From: Erodium maritimum
Lineage: Eukaryota; Streptophyta; Magnoliopsida; Geraniales; Geraniaceae
Assembly (NCBI GenBank): GCA_963921825.1
Contig: OY997592.1
Coordinates: 25,709,730 to 25,773,729 of the forward strand
Reading direction: 5' to 3'
Length of the DNA: 64,000 bases
In this document: in pieces, positions 36,838 through 47,962 of the stretch
Position numbering within the stretch: the stretch's first letter is position 1
Layout: every line of letters begins with the position of its first letter
Notes under the pieces: model-generated
Databases searched by the model: none
Told to the model about the DNA's origin: nothing
Seen by the model: the letters and a program-made list of their open reading frames with translations, nothing else
Made by a program: the position numbers and the translations under genes

Positions 36838-39800
36838 ATTTATTTCTAAAGGGCTTTTTTGTGAAATCAAAACGTTGGGGTAGGAAAGTGAAACCTTGTG
36901 TTTTGGTTTAAAAGAAAAAAAAGAAATAAAAAAGGAGGAAGAAGAGCTGTTTGGGGCCAGCCAATTGGGCCAAGCCCAGAGTGTGTGCAAGCCCAGTCTG
37001 AATACCGGGCCCAAGCCCAATATGGTTGTGCTAACCCTAGCTACTGCACTGTTCACTCTTCAGTGTACGCACACAACTCGAGGTGCCTCTCTCTCTCTCT
37101 CTCGAAGCTCTCAGCTTCTTCTCCCTCTCGTGTCTGTACAGCTACCACGCCGGCGACCATTGCCGTACGCGAAGCAGACCACTGCCCGGACACGAGGAAA
37201 CGCTGAAGCCTCCGTCTGTCCGTGTCAAGAACGCAACTCCGCCGGTGGGACGCGATTCGCGACAGATCTTGCTCACCTTCGCCGTTGGAGGTCTCGAGTT
37301 GTCCTTCTCTTCCGAGCTCGGCTCTCTCCCCAATGGCGTGAGGGAAGACTACCCAAGGTGCGTGAGGTGTCGTCCGGCCTTCTTCTCCCTTCTCCAGGTT
37401 TTCTGCCACCGTCTGCTGCCGTGTTCGAGGACGAACCCTCGCCGGTGAACACGAACCGGATCCTTCGTGCTCGGTTTAGGTCTGTGGGGGCATGCCGGAG
37501 CTTCTGATGTTCTCTCCCTGTCACGGCTGTCACTCCCGACGTCGCACGGTCCCCTCGAGCTCCTCGCTGCCGCCGTCTCCGGCGAGCTCCACCCAACCCT
37601 CACCGTTGTCGCACTCCGTCTCCGGTTCAGTCAGGCTAGGACACATCGGGCCTTGGGCCAGCATCGAGAACGGGCCTTGGCCCATTACAAGGAGGGGCCT
37701 TGAGATCGGGCAGGCCCAGGTTGGACCTGGATCAGGTCAGACTCGGGTCAGCTTGGTTCCGGGTCCGGGTCTGGACCAAGTCTGGGTCGGGTCTGGGCTC
37801 GGATCTGGGTAACCCGGTTTCAAAGAAAAATGTTTTAAAATCAGTTTTAATTAACGGATTTAATTAATTCAAGGTGAGAAATTAAAAGTTAATTTTGGTT
37901 AAATCAGTGGACCTTTGGACAATTATTGGTTTTGATTGGACTTTTCTTTTTCAAACCTAGACGGGACTTCGCCCGAGCACAAGGGCTTGGACCCGAGCTA
38001 GAAGAACGAAGATCACGCCGGAACCCGTGTGAAGAACGGAGTTATGGCCACTCGAGCTTTTCATCAGAGTATTATTAGAGGAAGACCACAAGGTAGGGAA
38101 AGTTTAACTTCTTATTTAAACGCTTAGTATGCATATTAGGTTAATAAAATCGGAAAGGTCCTAGAATTGCTTATAGGATGCGAACAACTAGAATAATCGT
38201 CTTCAAATTATTAATAACTAGATGTGTCTAGAATGCATGCTTAGGAGGAGAATAACTAGTGTAACTCGCTTTCAATACTTGGGAATTGTTTTACTGGTAG
38301 AGAGGTCGTGATGAGCTCTCGGATTAGTTGTTGGGCTAGGTTCGCATGCTTGGAACTAGTTTACTTTATGTTTGATTAGTTGAATGTTTACTTGATTGGT
38401 TGAATGGTTGTGTGGTTATAATTGTTGATTGAACGGATGATCGAGTATGACTGGTTGTGCCAAAGGGGTACAATCAGGTGATCGATGTACCGATGGTTCG
38501 TGACAGGTAAGTATACGGTAAGTGTGGAGTGTTATTGGATGTCTTTGCTATGATGAAAGTGTGATTTGAGAAGTGTTTATTGATGGATGAATTATAGTGT
38601 ATTTTCCTTATTCTTGAATGTTTGTTTGTTCGGTTCTGTACTACACCGGGGGGGGGTAATCCGGTGCCGTTGTGGTGGTGGAGTTTGGCAGATACTGTGA
38701 GATATTGGTTGAGTATTGGAGCCTGAGGGCATTGGTTACTGGATATTATGAGAATTGATTATTGGAGCCTGAGGGCATTGGCAGATCCTACGGGATGTTG
38801 ATTGATTATTGGAGCCTGAGGGCATTGGCAGATCCTACGGGATATTGATTGGTTATTGGACCCTACGGGGCAGTTGGATGGATTACTTTGAGAGAGATGG
38901 TTACTTGGTTTCACCCAAGTGTATGCGTCTGATGGGAGCACTACCTTGGTTTCCTATGACATATGGTCCTTTGGGGGCATTTCCGAGAATTCAGACGATA
39001 AGCGCCCATTTGGGATTGTTTCCGGTGCCCCGACGCATGTGCCTCCTCTGGACCGAGGGAAAATCTGATATGATATGGGTACTCTGGTAGATCGGAATAT
39101 GGGAACCGATGTGATCCCAGAATCTACCCATGGATCGGAGGCTTGAGAAAGCGAGTGGTTGGCGTGATATTAATTGCTCCCATTTTAATGAGTTATGATT
39201 CATTATAGTATTTTCATGGAATCTTTTAAGTCACTGTGATCGTTGACAAAGCGATGCTATTCCATTACACTGATTCCATAGTTTTTCATCGATTAATAGT
39301 GTTTACTCGTTTCTAGTTGTGATGGTTTTCTATTTTATTATAATGTTCTCTATTTGTTCTCCGGGAAGTTATCGTTATCCTTGAGAATGCGCTATTGTTC
39401 TCGTTTCTTTTATCTGTTTATTATACCTTTTGGTCTAAGGGTTTTAAGCACTTTTGTGACATCGATCTAAAGTAATTTTATTATTAAACTTGGAGGCTAA
39501 AGTTGTTTACGATTTTCCCTACTGAGCGTAAGCTCACCCCTATTTGTTTATTTATTGTGTGTACAGGTGTACTTGAGATCTGGGGAATTCGAGGCTCGGG
39601 AGCTTCCGGATGTCTCGAGGGTTGTATTAGAGATGTGTTGGTCCACATTATTGAACTTTATTTATCCTATGTTACTTGTCAAATTTTGATACTGTATTTG
39701 AAATTTAGGATCGAATATTTGAGAAATATTTTGGACTCGCTTTCAGCTTTAAAAGAGTTTATTACTGTTTCGCTACTTTTATCTTGTTTGCTTCAGGTCA

Positions 39801-39839
39801 CGTCTCGAGTCCGGCTAAAACCGAATTTGGGGCGTGACA
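36838..39839 (+). mobile_element. LTR copy, 5' end lost
   Basis: It ends GGGGCGTGACA at 39839 and has all the family landmarks: GC-rich leader (37060-37640), GGGTC-rich stretch (37720-37820), donor-like AAG/GTAGGG at 38092/38093, conserved block (38120-38345), repeat region (38700-38870), stem-loop (39523-39536) and acceptor-like TGTACAG ending at 39566. The start does not have the TGTRAR-ACC terminus and there is no matching 5-bp repeat across the element. Its left part was replaced or rearranged next to the inverted LTR fragment. Confidence 0.75.
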
Positions 39840-39910
39840 GATATGAAACAGAGGTTGCAACAAGTTGATGAGATCTGTGATTACATGGAATAATAATGAG
39901 AGTACTTTCA

Positions 39911-40249
39911 AGAGGTAATTCCACCTCAGTACTCTAAATATTTCATATTTCATTTAAAATACTTTAAATTGTATCGCCTCAGTATCCTAACCTTTCATTA
40001 ATTTATTTAAAGTAACATAAATCTTTTTTGTTATCACCTCAGTACCCTAAACTTGCATTAACTCTATTTTAGTACCCACTATTAACTTTCCATCTAATTT
40101 TTCATCCAAACCAGGTAAAATGATCATAATAAAAAAACAACCAAATTTAGGGTAAAGTTAATAGTGGGTACTAAAATAGAATTAATAAAAGTTTATGGCA
40201 TTGAGATGACACAAAAAAGATTTGGGGTACTGAGATAGAATTATCCCTA
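39911..40249. mobile_element. Foldback MITE, ~340 bp
   Basis: The outer arms AGAGGTAATTCCACCTCAGT and (inverted) AGGGATAATTCTATCTCAGT match at most positions. Inside, a near-perfect ~28-base inverted repeat (core TATTTTAGTACCCACTATTA, about 40061-40090 and 40150-40180) closes a short loop. No target duplication was confirmed. Confidence 0.7.
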
Positions 40250-42034
40250 TTATCAAAGAAGGTTTTATAACTTTTCAACTCTCTTTGTCTCTTTTGTATA
40301 AATTTTGTCACTCTTTCAACAGGGGATGCATATCTTTCATATAAGCAAAAATGGCTTTAGTGAAAAGGAACACACATGTATAGTCCGGTCCACAACAGCT
40401 GCCCGATAATTTATATTTTGGAAGAAGAAATTTTTTTATAAGGATGAAGAATTTGGATATAGTAGGTTTTTAGTAAGGCTCTTTGATAACTATCTCGCAT
40501 ATTTTTTTCTGGCCTTTATATATAAATCCAATTGTTTTTTTTTTTAATCTGAGGACTAGTTTGAGTCCCGGTTCGAATGGAGGCCTTAGGCGGCGGCCTA
40601 ATCATCAATGGTTTGTGATGATGTCGCATTATTAGCTCACTTCTACGACGATATTGTATTGTTCCGGGCTATATCTCGTCCTTATATTTCTTACAATTTT
40701 CTTTATCATATTATTCCACGTTATTTTCTATGCCAATGAAGTTCCACTTATATGTTAAAAAAAAAAGTAAATTGATCTATCCAAATTTTCATACGGCATT
40801 AATGATCAAGACTTTGAGATGATATATTTATATGGCGGATCAAGAATTAATGTATTCAGATAACGTGCCCTCTTTAAATCTTTAATACACGGAAAAAGTA
40901 ATTTCCGAGGAAAGACTATAGATATTATTGATGTGGAAGAGTAATGTGTAAGCAACGAATGAGATCAATTGTAATGATATCTATATTTATACTAAAAAAT
41001 AATTATAAACATATAATATGATAAACACCAAAGAAAATATAGATTTTTTTTATAGAAACATGATGAATATTTAATTAATACATAAACAATGCTAACACAA
41101 TTCATATATGGATAGATGATCAGAAACCCTGAGTTTCAAACTATAGATCGAGACCTCACCGTGAAGCAGTTGTGTTAGTGCTCTTAGCCCGTAGAATTGA
41201 TCTACTTTGTCTGGTAGATACACTTTAGACAACAAAACAAGATAAAAAAAAATTGAAAACAAAGGACACAGATTTCCACCAGCTTGAGGTTGCTTGAGGT
41301 ATATCCTGAACCCACTAATGTGCCTCGTGGAAGATTGTGGGGATGTCAGCTTTAGTGCACGCAAGTTGGTCGTTTTCTTCACAATAGGTAAGGGTGTTTC
41401 ACCTGATGGAGAGAGGCCAATATTGGTCGGCTCATGACTATGTGGGTCAAGATGGAGTCCTACTAACCTACATCTTGTCCAGCATCAGATGACTCCTAAC
41501 GGAGCTACTCGGAAACTCTCGCCTAAAAGGGGTACCTCTTGGTGTCCTTTTGGGTCACCTCCGCGGGATGACCCCACAAAGGGTTGTTAGCCTGGAGGGG
41601 TTATTGGAGAGGATATCACCCTTAATGCATACCAGTACGGGTATCATCCATCGTTGAGGCTGCTTCGACCGAGATTATCACAGCCTTGTCATTTTCTTCT
41701 TCATCAAGAGAGACGCGCCAATCTAGCCTTGAATAGCAGTCAAACTGTCCTCTATTGTTGTTGCGGGCACTAATGGTGAAGGCACTAGGATGGATAGTGG
41801 TGAGGGCATGAAAACTCAAGACCCGATAGGGGGAAGGAAAAACCCCACCAGAAATGCGGTTCCATTGAGTAACCCTAAACGACTCATCATCTTTCGAGGG
41901 TATCTGTATAAGTAATGTAAGAAAACAATTATTATAAATTTAAAAATATCATATCAAATCATTTTGTAATTATCATTAAATGTATATAATTAAATTTTTT
42001 TTTCCAGATATAAGTATATATAAATATAACTATT
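40250..42034. other. Gene-free DNA
   Basis: AT-rich DNA. Short frames at 41092-41382 and 41622-41819 (minus) show no domain, and no repeat ends were identified. Confidence 0.5.
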
Positions 42035-42050
42035 TTAAGCGACAATACTT

Positions 42051-42830
42051 TTTTTTTGAAGCGGGCAAACAGAGGCGGGTATTATACCAATCGAACGGTT
42101 ACAAAGTAGGGCCTAACGGCCTTGGGTACCAAATATTGTCTGAGCCTCCCGTAGGCGGCCCAACTCTCACGGTCCCGTAGAAAATACTACTTTTTCTCGT
42201 AGATACATAATGAGGACAAAATCTTACCAGACATTTCAACTTATTGAAAACAAAACAGCAACATAAAATCCAACCTAAAACATGAAAAATGATCTGCTTC
42301 CTTTCTCCTTCCGGGACGGTCAAGCAACGTCGGTCCCGAGTCATGATGGGTAGGTCCCGGATCCCAACTCAACTGACTGTATCGCTCCAAAACCTTCTCT
42401 AAGTGGCTCGTGCAGATTGTTCGGTTAGTAACAATTTACCAAAACCAAGCCTCGACAAATCGAAGCCGTAAACTATGGAGGTTGGTTCGTCAATAAACCT
42501 GGGGGTTCATTATAGTCTTTTCGACTCTATGTTACCTCGATCGATGACGATGAGGAGAGTAACCACCTGCGGTTCGCCCGATTGAAGCGTAGATCCAACA
42601 GCGGTGGAGGGACACACAAAGACGGCGGCGGCTATGCTTGGACGGGGGGAAATTACAATTATTGTGCAGGCGAAAACGACTGTTGAAAGAGTGACTCAAT
42701 ACGGGAAAAAGGAGGAAGAGAACGTTTCATCGACAACCTTCATAACCAAAGTCATGAAGGCCATCGACGACGGCTAGGGTTTTGAAGGGCGATGATTCTC
42801 GCAGAACTTAGGAAGAGATTGGGATAATTA
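42051..42830 (-). mobile_element. Minus-strand retroposon with 16-bp TSD
   Basis: The perfect 16-base repeat TTAAGCGACAATACTT lies at 42035-42050 and 42831-42846. A T-run at the left edge (the poly(A) tail on the minus strand, preceded by CCGCTTC) and a leader with CCCTAGCC at the right end give the orientation. At 780 bp it has no recognisable coding region, so it is a SINE-sized or 5'-truncated LINE copy. Confidence 0.85.
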
Positions 42831-42846
42831 TTAAGCGACAATACTT

Positions 42847-43463
42847 GAAAGGGTATTTGTAATTTATTTATCTATAAACTCCCTAAGAGTTGCAGCCATA
42901 AATAATGGTATGGATTATATATTTATCCAAAGATTGGGTTCCTTAAGTTATGGGCATTCTCGATCCAATCGAATCTTTGTCCTCTTTTTAGTAACGTGGG
43001 CGGGGAGACTTTACTCTTTACCATTTATCTGGAGTCCAACTTTCGGTATCAATAAAGCTTGTATATACATGTTTTGCAGTGTCTTAGTTCCCAAGTAACA
43101 AATTACATGAAATGGGAGCAATTGTTTCTTTTTTTAAATTAAAAATGGGTTGGTTAATTAAAGGATCAATATTTAGTTTGTTTGAATAAAAATATCTTTT
43201 TGACATTCATGGATTCTTAGAAAAAAAAACCCATTGATTAGTATTCACTGCTAGTTTGGCATGCAAAACAAAATTGTGGTGAACTACTTCAACAATATTG
43301 TTCATTTGACAATTTACATTAAAAATAATAGATTTTATTAGGAGGATGCAAATCACGTTGGTCATGAGACCAATCTTCATCTCTTTGGTGTTTTATTCCA
43401 CTAGTTTGGAGTATATCTCATTTTATATCTGAATCATTTTAATTCATAAACTTGATAGAAATT
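42847..43463. other. AT-rich spacer between retroposons
   Basis: No gene or element boundary was seen. Confidence 0.55.
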
Positions 43464-44018
43464 AAGTAGCTATAAAAAACGCTCTCGTCTACCCTAGCCA
43501 CCAGAGTCCATTCTACCCTAACCATCAGGGTCTAGCTGTCGCTACCGTCGCCACCGTCGACACTCTCCGGCCTCCTCGCCATCCTCACATTCGACCTTCT
43601 CGCCACCGTCGCCTCTGCAACGCAGCAGACGCCGCCCCGCTCGTCTCACCCGTCTCGCCGCCCGTCCCCCTCGTTTCCATCTGATTTTTGCCGCCCCCGA
43701 CGACCTCTCCCATCTGTCTCCACCCATTTCCGGCCAGCCAGATCCAGATCTATCGCTCCACGTCCATTTCTCATCGGAAATGACACTACCCGGCCAGATC
43801 CAACCCGCTCTTGAAGCGCCTCAGCAGCACGGTCCACCTGGCGTGCTAGGACTCTTGTCGGCGACCTCACCGCGTCGTCTGAGGTGCAGCCCCCTTCCCT
43901 GCCAGACCCCCGGCAATGGACGGATCCCCTGGCTCTGAAGGATAAACCAGGCTCGAGCTAGGTTGAGTCCGAGGGTTTTGAGTTCCCGGCGATCGGCCTG
44001 GACCAGGGCGGACGCCAC

Positions 44019-44951
44019 ATGGTGGCGTATGAGAGTCCTCGGGACATGCTCTCCTTATCCCGACCTCCAGCTCCGAATGAGGTGGACAGATCCCGCCATC
44101 TGACAGAGCCGCCGTCGGACACGAACCCTCGACATTCAGGCGGACGAGGGCCGACTGGCAGTCCAACGGAGGTCCAACCGACCCGCATCGCCCCGGTCCC
44201 GGACTGGGAGGACGATGATGACGAGATCGTGGTCTCGGAGGAGGGGGTTCCACTCTTCACTAAGGGAACGTATCAGTTTTCCCTTGCAGCTAGGGTTGCA
44301 GGAGACCGGGTCCACAACCAGAACACCGTCTGCGCAATGATGCTCCAGAAATGGAAAGTGACGGGCATCCAGGTCGAGTTCATGTCCCTGGAAGTCACAG
44401 GCTACCATTTCCCGTCCGCTGAGACGATGGAAAATGTCCGCCACAGGGGCCCCTGGAGCTTCAAGGGCTTTCCCCTCCTTCTGGAGCCCCTCAAGCAATT
44501 TGTTCGGGCTAATGATATCAGTTTTCACCACGTGGAGCTCGGGGTCCGGGCGCTCAACATACCGGGAAATGCCAGAAATGACTATGTCCGAGGCCTCATC
44601 GCTGCCAGCATTGGTACCCAGGTCCTGTTGGCCCCAATCCCGTTTGCTCGTCGGGAGGACATGTTTTTGTGGCTACGGGTTCGGATGGAGTTACAACGAC
44701 CTCTACGGCGGAGACTTCGCCTCCGATTCCCAGTTACCACAACATCTGCTGTGATTGATTTACAATATGAAAGGGTAGTAGACTTCTGTCGCATGTGTGG
44801 AATGTTGACCCATAGTCTTTCGGGATGCACGACCCAGCTGGCAGGGATTGGTCGGGAGGAAGTTCGGTACGACCGATCTATACTGGCCCCAAATCAGATG
44901 AACGTGGATAGGCTGCTGGGGACGGTCTGGAATACACCCCCCCCCCGGTGA
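44019..44951 (+). CDS. LINE ORF1-type protein: DUF4283 plus zinc knuckle
   Basis: The 310-codon frame has an acidic N-terminus (DWEDDDDE), then a DUF4283-type region (~residues 85-215, with TVCAMMLQKW, SAETMENVRHRGPWSFKGFP), and a CX2CX4HX4C zinc knuckle (CRMCGMLTHSLSGC, ~residue 268). This pair is characteristic of plant L1-like ORF1 proteins and their derivatives, which bind nucleic acid. It ends right after a run of ten C's (44937-44946); the next frame (44948-45514) looks like the rest of the same protein, so a slip in the C-run probably split one longer ORF. Confidence 0.75.
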   Translation: MVAYESPRDMLSLSRPPAPNEVDRSRHLTEPPSDTNPRHSGGRGPTGSPTEVQPTRIAPVPDWEDDDDEIVVSEEGVPLFTKGTYQFSLAARVAGDRVHNQNTVCAMMLQKWKVTGIQVEFMSLEVTGYHFPSAETMENVRHRGPWSFKGFPLLLEPLKQFVRANDISFHHVELGVRALNIPGNARNDYVRGLIAASIGTQVLLAPIPFARREDMFLWLRVRMELQRPLRRRLRLRFPVTTTSAVIDLQYERVVDFCRMCGMLTHSLSGCTTQLAGIGREEVRYDRSILAPNQMNVDRLLGTVWNTPPPR

Positions 44952-45514
44952 CCTACCCGTCTATCACGTACCTTCTGAGTGACTTGTCCCTGAACCTGAT
45001 GATTCGCTCTAGGGAGATCACTATGGGTGAACATCTACCCGGCACCGACCACTCGAAGTCTGATAATCTGGCTAAGGTTACCCTAGGAGGGGAAACCAAA
45101 GACTTTCAAGAGGGAGGGCACCGACTCTCTGGACCGCCACCGGGCTTTACGAAGCCAGATAATCTGGCTAATGTTCACCCTGCTGCCGATGCTCTGGCCC
45201 GAGCTGGATCCGCTGATGCTGAAATGACCCGAGAGGGGAAGGAGAAGGATCCCCAGGAGCAACAGAAAGATCCCCAGTCTGGACTGGGGAAACAGAAAGA
45301 TCCCCAGTCTGGACTAGGGAGAGGAGGGCCCAGCCGAGGAAAGGGTAAGATGCCCACCATGAAGACAAGGAGCGGGTCCCTGTATGCTCGTCCACCGGAA
45401 TTGAGGAAGCTGCTGGATGACTTGCCTCCCCAACATCACACGCCAGACCAGGCCTACCAGAAGACGGAGGGGGCAGAGCAGTCGGAGGCACAAGTGTCTC
45501 CGATGAAGGAATGA
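44948..45514 (+). pseudogene. C-terminal part of the ORF1 protein, frameshifted
   Basis: An open frame begins in the zone of the C-run. It is hydrophilic, rich in Gly/Lys/Gln, with a duplicated QKDPQSGLG unit (about 45253-45322), and ends MKE then TGA. Position and composition fit the tail region of DUF4283 proteins. It has no domain of its own. Confidence 0.55.
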
Positions 45515-46280
45515 ACCGACCCAGCAGGGGTGGGTGGAGTCGTCTTCAGACTATACCTACAGACCCGGGGCAGCCAATGCTGGGAGGTCCCGGGCAGCCT
45601 GCACATTCAGCAACGATTATTTCCCTATTTTCTGATTATCTGTTTTATGTTTGGAACATTTTTCCCCTGTTTGTTTTAGGACTATTTCTTTTATGTCTCG
45701 ATCTATTGGGACGATGGTAAGGAGTTGTCTTGAGTTTGTGCCCACGATTTCAAGTGGGCTATTATTATGGGTTCATGAGCGTCGGGCTTGCTACAGTCGG
45801 CCCGGACATACATCTGGAACCCGAGGCGGTCACGCCTCATCCTGTTTGATTACCATTTGGTATTAATGAAAGTCTCCGGTTATCCGTTTCAAAAAAAAAA
45901 GTAGCTATAAAGAGTTATCTTATTCCATGTAAGGGGATCCACAGTGGTGGGCTGGGAGCTGGCGAGGAGACACAAGCGGAGAGAAATCGTCGGGGAGGAG
46001 CAAGCGTGAAGCTGGCGGGGAGCTCGATGGCTGGGGAATAAAGCCGTTGAGGTCCACGCCAACACTTCTTGCTGTCGGGGTGAGCTGGTCCTCCTCGATG
46101 CCCCCACCGATCGCTGGATTAGGACACGCTGGCGACATGTGGCAGATGCTGGCAGCCCTAAATACAATTTTTTTTCTTTTGACCTCGATAAACATCAGCC
46201 CTTATTTTACAATCTTCATCCACAAGTTCTTCCCTACCTCTCTATTATTACTCCATGAGTCATATTTTTTTCGTTTTGCA

Positions 46281-47200
46281 ATGTCTTTCGATCTCAACGA
46301 CTGGGGCTATATGTTCACCTTGTTGGCCGACGACATGTTTGACCCGACAACGCAATAATTGTTCCATCCCGGCAATTCATCCAGACAGACAACCGATCAA
46401 TCTCCAACGGTTACCGAGGCCGCCGCCGGGGTTCAACCTAAAGCGAGGCGAAATCTGTGGAGCATCGATAAGGATGAGCGTCTAGTTCGTGCTTGGATGC
46501 ACCATTCATATGATTCAATTCACGGGAATGCGAAGCATAATATGAAGTATTTGGGGCCATCGCCGACGAAGTTGCTGCTATACGTGGATCGGATGATCCT
46601 AAAAGGTCACTGAAGTAGTGTAAAGACCACTAGGCCCAAGTCAATCCGAGAGTGACAAATTTCCATGGGATTTACACATGGATGATGAGGAACCACAAGA
46701 GCAGCCGTTCCGATGATGAAGTCACGACATTGGCCGAGGAAATGTACGAGAAGAAGAAAAAAAAACTCCATTCACTTGGAAACGTTGGTGGAGGTTGGTC
46801 AAAAACGAGCCGAAGTGGACTTCAAAATATTTTGAAGTCGAGCAACCCGAGGAAGGAAACGAAGGCACACCGGTGATTCAGTTCGATGTTTCTACCGACT
46901 CGGGTAAGCGCACTCGTGAAGATACGCCTGGGGAGGAGAGTGAGCGAACCACGGGTGTTACTTCCGATTGTCGAACGACGTACCAGCGGCCTATGGGTTA
47001 GAAGGCTGCCAAAGCTGCGAAGCTCAGAGGTAAAGGCCCTGTAGCATCCAAGAAGGAGCTTGTCGAGAGTGTTCAACAGGCCTATTTAGTGGCGGAAAAA
47101 GCAAACACAGCACAGTTGAAGCTCAAGGCCTTCGATCGATGGGTGCAAGAGGAAGCGAATGACAAGTTGGCCATGACCCCCCCCCCCCCCCCAGCTTGAG
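46281..47200 (+). pseudogene. Harbinger ORF1-like (SANT/Myb, NAM-associated type), decayed
   Basis: Begins MSFDLNDW. An in-frame TAA at 46356-46358 follows DPTTQ, then the same frame resumes with a SANT-like segment (RRNLWSIDKDERLVRAWM) to a stop at 46613. Frameshifts then move the reading through EEMYEKKKKK (~46740) to a WRLVKNEPKWTSKYFEVEQ segment (~46785 on) and a Lys-rich coiled-coil-like end (ELVESVQQAYLVAEK, after a TAG near 47000), ending by a 15-C run (about 47179-47193). This order (Myb/SANT box, EEMY linker, VKNEPKW motif) is that of Harbinger ORF1 and the related plant proteins annotated as NAM-associated or GST-T3-like. Confidence 0.75.
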
Positions 47201-47572
47201 GCACATTTTGCGAACCTTGCGGTGTTGCGCGATATGATGAAGTAGTACCGCCTCCTGTGCTTTTTTTATTTTAATTAGTTGTTTTTTTAATTTGTAGTTT
47301 TAAAAAATTATTGAATTGTAGTTTTTTCATATGTTTTTTTATTTTATTTAATGAACTGTAGTTTTTTTCTTCTAATTTTTGGTTTGCGTGACATTATTGC
47401 AATGACCAAGCAAAATGACCAAATTACTCCTAGGAGGCCGGCGGTTTTGTGGCTATAAAAGTCACCTCTTCCTTACATTTTTTTCACACCTCTTCAATCC
47501 ACAACCTCTCTTGCTCCCGAGCTTCTTTCCTTCTAACCCATTCCTAGATTTCTTTTCTTTTTCGAAGGGAAA

Positions 47573-47962
47573 ATGGCCGGCATAGCAGCCTACCTCTAGC
47601 GCCATGAGGAAGATATGGTTTTGGTGTTATGTTGGCTACAGGATGCCCATCCGGAGCCAAATAATAGGTATTGGCCGGAAGTGTTCGCAAATTATGTCCA
47701 AAATGCACCGATCGACGCCCCGTCGCGCACACATAAGCAGTGCAGGGACCATTGGCAGCGGACATCCCAGAAAATCCACCGTTTTGAATTATGTTACCGT
47801 GAAGCAGTTCAGGCTCGCCTTCTGGGACAAACGGAAAATTTTCTTCGATCTGCAGCGACGGACCTGTATTTTTCCCGACATGGCCACCACTTCACGAAGT
47901 TCTCGCTTTGGGAGATCGTTAAAGACCAGCCGAAATTCCTCCAGTACGTTCACGAACTGTAA
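47573..47962 (+). pseudogene. Second SANT/Myb ORF1-like relic
   Basis: From ATG 47573 the frame has TAG at codon 9, then stays open to 47962. It shows a Trp-rich Myb-like arrangement (CWLQDAHPEPNN, HKQCRDHWQRTSQKIHRFE) and ends with a LWEIVKDQPKFLQ motif equivalent to the VKNEPKW motif of the first relic. It has its own upstream TATAAAAG (47451-47458) and CT-rich leader. It is clearly diverged from the first relic, so it is not a simple recent tandem duplicate. Confidence 0.65.

Larger units (their letters stand above)
43477..45898 (+). mobile_element. LINE-derived retroposon with ORF1 only
   Basis: It is flanked by AAGTAGCTATAAA at 43464-43476 and 45899-45911 and ends in TCCGTTTC plus A's. 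The 5' part (43490-43870) is a CT-rich GTCGCCACCGTCG leader. It encodes a DUF4283/zinc-knuckle protein (next entries) but no endonuclease or reverse transcriptase before the tail. The end region matches the retroposon at 17821-19200. It probably moves using another LINE's enzymes. Confidence 0.85.

Noticed and set aside
36827-39844. Treating TGTCAAACCCC at 36827 as the LTR start with a TSD
   Set aside because: The terminus does not match other copies and the flanks (AAATC / GATAT) differ. The inverted repeat ends at about the same place, so it is a rearrangement point.
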